This document shows, in pieces, positions 5,513 to 7,586 of a stretch of DNA of 7,586 nt. Positions within the stretch are counted from its first letter, which is position 1. Every line of letters begins with the position of its first letter. The notes under the pieces were generated by a model, which did not search any database, was not told the origin of the DNA, and saw only the letters and a list, made by a program, of their open reading frames with translations. The stretch is from positions 1-7,586 of the forward strand of contig CAAEUM010000342.1 of the NCBI GenBank assembly GCA_900759225.1, in the 5' to 3' direction. The DNA comes from Lachnospiraceae bacterium (GTDB taxonomy: Bacteria > Bacillota > Clostridia > Lachnospirales > Lachnospiraceae). A program made the translations under genes and the position numbers.

Positions 5513-5752
5513 ATGACAGCACTTAGAAAAGATGCAATGGCTTTATTGGAGCAGATGCCAGAGGATAAGCTTTATTTTATCATTCAGATTATGGAAGGTG
5601 TAAGCGGCCTTTACGGAACGAAATCGCAGAGTTCGAGAGACAGAGCATTTGAAGAGTTGGAAGGCTTCAGGAGGAAAGCATCTCAGCTGGACGATAAAAA
5701 AGAGATGGAGGAATACAGGGAGGAAAAGTATGGGGTTGCGAATTTTGATTGA
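5513..5752 (+). CDS. Putative antitoxin of a PIN-type (VapBC-like) toxin-antitoxin pair
   Basis: 79 residues, acidic and probably largely helical. The N-terminus (MTALRKDAMALLEQMPEDKLYFIIQIMEGV) resembles small clostridial antitoxins whose first helices end in a PEDKL-type turn. The middle (RDRAFEELEGFRRK, 42-55) and tail (EMEEYREEKYG, 64-74) look like the extended toxin-wrapping region of VapB-like proteins. There is no AbrB, RHH or HTH motif that I can point to, so DNA binding is not evident. GAGGTGA sits about seven bases before the ATG. Its 3' end overlaps the toxin start by 23 bases, an arrangement that couples translation so that antitoxin is made first. The role is inferred mainly from the PIN partner. 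Confidence 0.8.
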   Translation: MTALRKDAMALLEQMPEDKLYFIIQIMEGVSGLYGTKSQSSRDRAFEELEGFRRKASQLDDKKEMEEYREEKYGVANFD

Positions 5753-6146
5753 TACAAATGTACTTCTTGATTACTTGCTTTGCCGCAGTCCTTACGAACA
5801 GGCAGCAAGGAAAATTATAGTTGCCTGCAAGCAGCGGCAGGTATCAGGCTGTATTGCTGCCCATTCTATTTCAAATATGTTTTTTATTTTGCGCAAGGTG
5901 TTCAGTGTTGAAGAAAGGAGAAAATTGCTGTTCAACATATGTGAATTGTTTGAGGTAGAGGGGATTGATAAAACAAAAATTTTTAATGCGTTGGCGGATG
6001 AAACGTTCGCTGATTTTGAGGATTGTCTGCAAAAGGAATGTGCGGTTGCTTTTCGGGCCGATTACATTGTTACAAGAAATTGTGACGATTTTAAAGGCAG
6101 CAGTATACCTTGCATAGAACCGGCAGAATTTTGTAAAATGCTTTAG
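5730..6146 (+). CDS. PIN-domain ribonuclease toxin (VapC-like, PIN_3 type)
   Basis: 138 residues, a normal single PIN domain. Such toxins are Mg2+-dependent RNases that stop growth when not neutralised by the cognate antitoxin. Visible features are the first acidic motif LIDTNVLLDYL (6-16; D8, D14), AHSISNMFFILRK (44-56), the acidic cluster DFEDCLQ (95-101; E97, D98), and ADYIVTRNCDDF (110-121) ending the active site, as in the PIN_3 branch. The start at 5730 has GGGAGG six bases upstream and puts the motif at the usual N-terminal position; reading from an upstream ATG at 5649 would add 27 residues in a shadow frame of the antitoxin. The gene is visibly richer in A and T (for example 5960-5990) than the phosphoglucomutase before it, which fits horizontal acquisition. 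Confidence 0.88.
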   Translation: MGLRILIDTNVLLDYLLCRSPYEQAARKIIVACKQRQVSGCIAAHSISNMFFILRKVFSVEERRKLLFNICELFEVEGIDKTKIFNALADETFADFEDCLQKECAVAFRADYIVTRNCDDFKGSSIPCIEPAEFCKML

Positions 6147-6182
6147 AAGTATTTATATTGGAAAGGCGTAATTAAAAGCTGC

Positions 6183-6229
6183 AAAAAACCGGAATCGCGG
6201 GGGAACGAATCCCAGGGCTCCGGTTTTTT
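6183..6229. terminator. Bidirectional terminator between the toxin gene and the convergent membrane-protein gene
   Basis: A perfect 11-bp stem AAAAAACCGGA (6183-6193) with TCCGGTTTTTT (6219-6229) surrounds a G/C-rich loop that can pair further inside. A and T runs on the two sides let it act in both directions, and the last T's overlap the TAA of the minus-strand gene. Bases 6203-6231 are identical to 5281-5309. Confidence 0.9.
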
Positions 6230-7124
6230 ATCTGTCATTCCCATCCCGTTCCAATTCATCCCTCAGCTCTTTCAGGGCCTGCTCAAAGCGCCGTGAGGTG
6301 GCAGAAGGGTTTCTTCTTAAAAGGCTGTGGCGGTAAGCTTCCATGCGGTTCAGGAGCTGCCTGCGCCGCTGCCGTATCTCTGAGGCCTTTTGCGACAGAT
6401 CATAGAGCCTGTCCTCAAAGTGGTCGCTTAAAGCCTCTTTAAGCCGCCCGGCGGCTTCCTCAGCCTCAGCCTTAAATGCATCCAGCCTTTCTGCGGTTTC
6501 CTCCCGCATTTCATCCATCCGGTCATTGGTCTCCGCCTTCAGCAGAGCCATCTGCACCTGCATTTCCTCCAGCTCAGCCCGCATCCGGGTCACAGTGTCA
6601 AGAACTTTGGCAAAATCCAGGGCTGCTTTGATGGAATGTATACTGTCCAGGGCAAAAAGCAGCGAGATAGAAAGGGTGCATGTAAGGGCCACAGCAGCAG
6701 GAAGACCCAGCACATAATATTCAATGGGCCTGTGTATTACCTCGGTCAGGAGAATGGTGAGAAAGCCCCAGGCAATGGAGGAGGACAGACAGATGTACCC
6801 ATGAAAGTTAAAGCGCTGGTCACTGTAATCCCAATATTTTATTTTAAACAGCTGTTCCATGCCCCATCCAGTCACATATTCCAGTACCGTAGCCCCCAAA
6901 ACCCCGGCCAGATAGACAAGAATCAGGTTATCCTTTAACGGCAGGGAAAGCCACAGCATCATTACAGCCCCGGTGCCATAAAGGGGCAGGAGGGGAAGCT
7001 GCAGGAAGCCCCGGTTTACAAAGTGCCGTTTTCTTAAAGATACATAGGCAGATTCAAACACCCATCCCAGAAAACAGTAAATATAAAAAAACAGTATCCA
7101 TTGGTACCAGGTATATTTGTACAT
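6228..7124 (-). CDS. ABC_trans_CmpB-family (putative ABC-transporter type IV) membrane protein with coiled-coil tail
   Basis: 298 residues. The N-terminal 160 residues carry about five hydrophobic segments (roughly 6-26, 43-62, 66-84, 108-127, 138-158) and the family signatures FFYIYCFLGWVFESAYVSL (12-30), FVNRGFLQLPLLPLYG (35-50), LEYVTGWGMEQLF (81-93) and FHGYICL (107-113), which place it in the poorly characterised ABC_trans_CmpB family of Firmicutes. No ATPase gene is adjacent, and transport has not been shown by the sequence. Residues about 172-262 form a long charged helix with heptad-like spacing, probably a cytoplasmic coiled coil, then a basic/acidic tail. AAAGGAGG seven bases before the ATG and a good promoter (7155-7183) set the start. 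It converges on the toxin gene and shares its terminator. Confidence 0.82.
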   Translation of the reverse strand: MYKYTWYQWILFFYIYCFLGWVFESAYVSLRKRHFVNRGFLQLPLLPLYGTGAVMMLWLSLPLKDNLILVYLAGVLGATVLEYVTGWGMEQLFKIKYWDYSDQRFNFHGYICLSSSIAWGFLTILLTEVIHRPIEYYVLGLPAAVALTCTLSISLLFALDSIHSIKAALDFAKVLDTVTRMRAELEEMQVQMALLKAETNDRMDEMREETAERLDAFKAEAEEAAGRLKEALSDHFEDRLYDLSQKASEIRQRRRQLLNRMEAYRHSLLRRNPSATSRRFEQALKELRDELERDGNDR

Positions 7125-7154
7125 CAGGGGCCTCCTTTAAGGAAAATATATTTT

Positions 7155-7183
7155 ATCATACTCTGTTAAAAAGAAAAGCGCAA
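7155..7183 (-). promoter_or_regulatory. Sigma-A promoter of the ABC_trans_CmpB-family gene
   Basis: On the minus strand, TTGCGC (7178-7183) and TATGAT (7155-7160) are separated by exactly 17 bases, placing the start near 7148 and a leader of about 24 bases before the ATG. The promoter starts only about 20 bases after the recombinase stop codon, and no terminator is seen between them, so some read-through from the recombinase gene is possible. Confidence 0.75.
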
Positions 7184-7205
7184 TCACATATTTTACCAGC
7201 CTGTC

Positions 7206-7586
7206 CTACCAGGTTACCAGACGGTCAATGGTTTCCCGCTGTTCCCTGCAGGTCTGCATCAGGTAAATACGGGTGGTCTGGATGCTTTCATGCCCAAGCA
7301 GATCGGCCAGCAGAGAAATATCCTGATACCGGGCAAGGAAATTTTTGGCAAACAGATGGCGGAAGGAGTGGGGGTAAACCGTTTCTTCCGGAATGCCGTA
7401 CCGGTGTGCCAGAACCTTCAGCTGGCTTCCAATGCCTCTGGCTGTAAGAGGACGTCCGCTTCGTCCTGTAAAAATAAAGCCGGAGGTAATTCCCCGGTCA
7501 TGCAGCCATTGCCGGGCTTCTATACAGAGCTGCGGAGGAAAATAAATACGCCGGACTTTTCCGCCTTTGGAACACAAATCCATATA
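7206..7586 (-). CDS. Tyrosine recombinase/integrase, C-terminal catalytic part (partial)
   Basis: The visible 126 residues are the end of a phage-integrase/XerC-D type catalytic domain; the reading frame stays open to the window edge, so the first ATG seen (7581-7583) is internal. Such enzymes cut and rejoin DNA through a 3'-phosphotyrosine. Counting from that ATG, the catalytic set includes the beta-hairpin lysine in SKGGKVR (5-11), H72 and R75 in PHSFRH, H98 in LLGHESIQTT, and the nucleophile Y107 in TRIYL. The first catalytic arginine lies outside the window. All visible active-site residues are intact, so the enzyme is probably functional. Whether it is a chromosomal Xer-like protein or the integrase of a mobile element to the right cannot be decided here; no attachment repeat was recognised in the window. 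Confidence 0.9.
   Translation of the reverse strand, partial: YMDLCSKGGKVRRIYFPPQLCIEARQWLHDRGITSGFIFTGRSGRPLTARGIGSQLKVLAHRYGIPEETVYPHSFRHLFAKNFLARYQDISLLADLLGHESIQTTRIYLMQTCREQRETIDRLVTW

Noticed and set aside
5649..5729. Earlier in-frame ATG for the PIN toxin
   Set aside because: The 27 extra residues are the antitoxin gene read in another frame; GGGAGG before 5730 and the position of the first PIN aspartate support the later start.

Overview
The window looks like chromosomal DNA of a spore-forming Clostridia species, most likely a Lachnospiraceae member. The pointers are the translationally coupled chain of an Lrp/AsnC-type regulator, an aminotransferase and TrmL, a CotS-family spore-coat gene, a PgcA-type phosphohexomutase, an ABC_trans_CmpB membrane protein, strong GGAGG ribosome binding sites and sigma-A promoters with 17-bp spacers. 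The species assignment is inference.

Layout. Positions 2-1772 (+) hold one operon: the C-terminus of an Lrp/AsnC regulator, a class I/II aminotransferase and the tRNA wobble methyltransferase TrmL, joined by ATGA-type overlaps and closed by a hairpin/T-tract terminator. Positions 1773-1973 are a hairpin-rich intergenic stretch before a CotS-like coat gene (1974-3002, +) whose kinase metal-ligand residues appear altered. Positions 3003-3503 are the most unusual part. They hold two small non-autonomous transposable elements of one family, each with terminal inverted repeats starting GTAACAGTTCA and each flanked by its own perfect 8-bp target duplication (CATAATAG and TAAGAAAT). Between them lies a decayed minus-strand coding fragment. 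The second element sits in the predicted leader of the phosphoglucomutase gene (3504-5240, +).

Positions 5241-6231 hold a compact PIN-toxin/antitoxin pair (5513-5752 and 5730-6146, +). It has its own promoter, with a perfect 10-bp palindrome inside the spacer, and it lies between two terminators that share 29 identical bases. Facing it is a minus-strand ABC_trans_CmpB membrane protein with a long coiled-coil tail (6228-7124), with a good promoter at 7155-7183. The right edge holds the catalytic C-terminus of a tyrosine recombinase (7206-7586, -), cut by the window end.

The genes do not form one pathway. The left operon combines amino-acid metabolism with tRNA modification; the coat protein and phosphoglucomutase are separate housekeeping or sporulation functions; the toxin-antitoxin pair, the small elements and perhaps the recombinase are the accessory layer. 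The best candidates for something undescribed are the two related small elements and the terminator-linked palindromes at 1792-1832 and 5302-5350, whose arms differ by compensatory base-pair changes.
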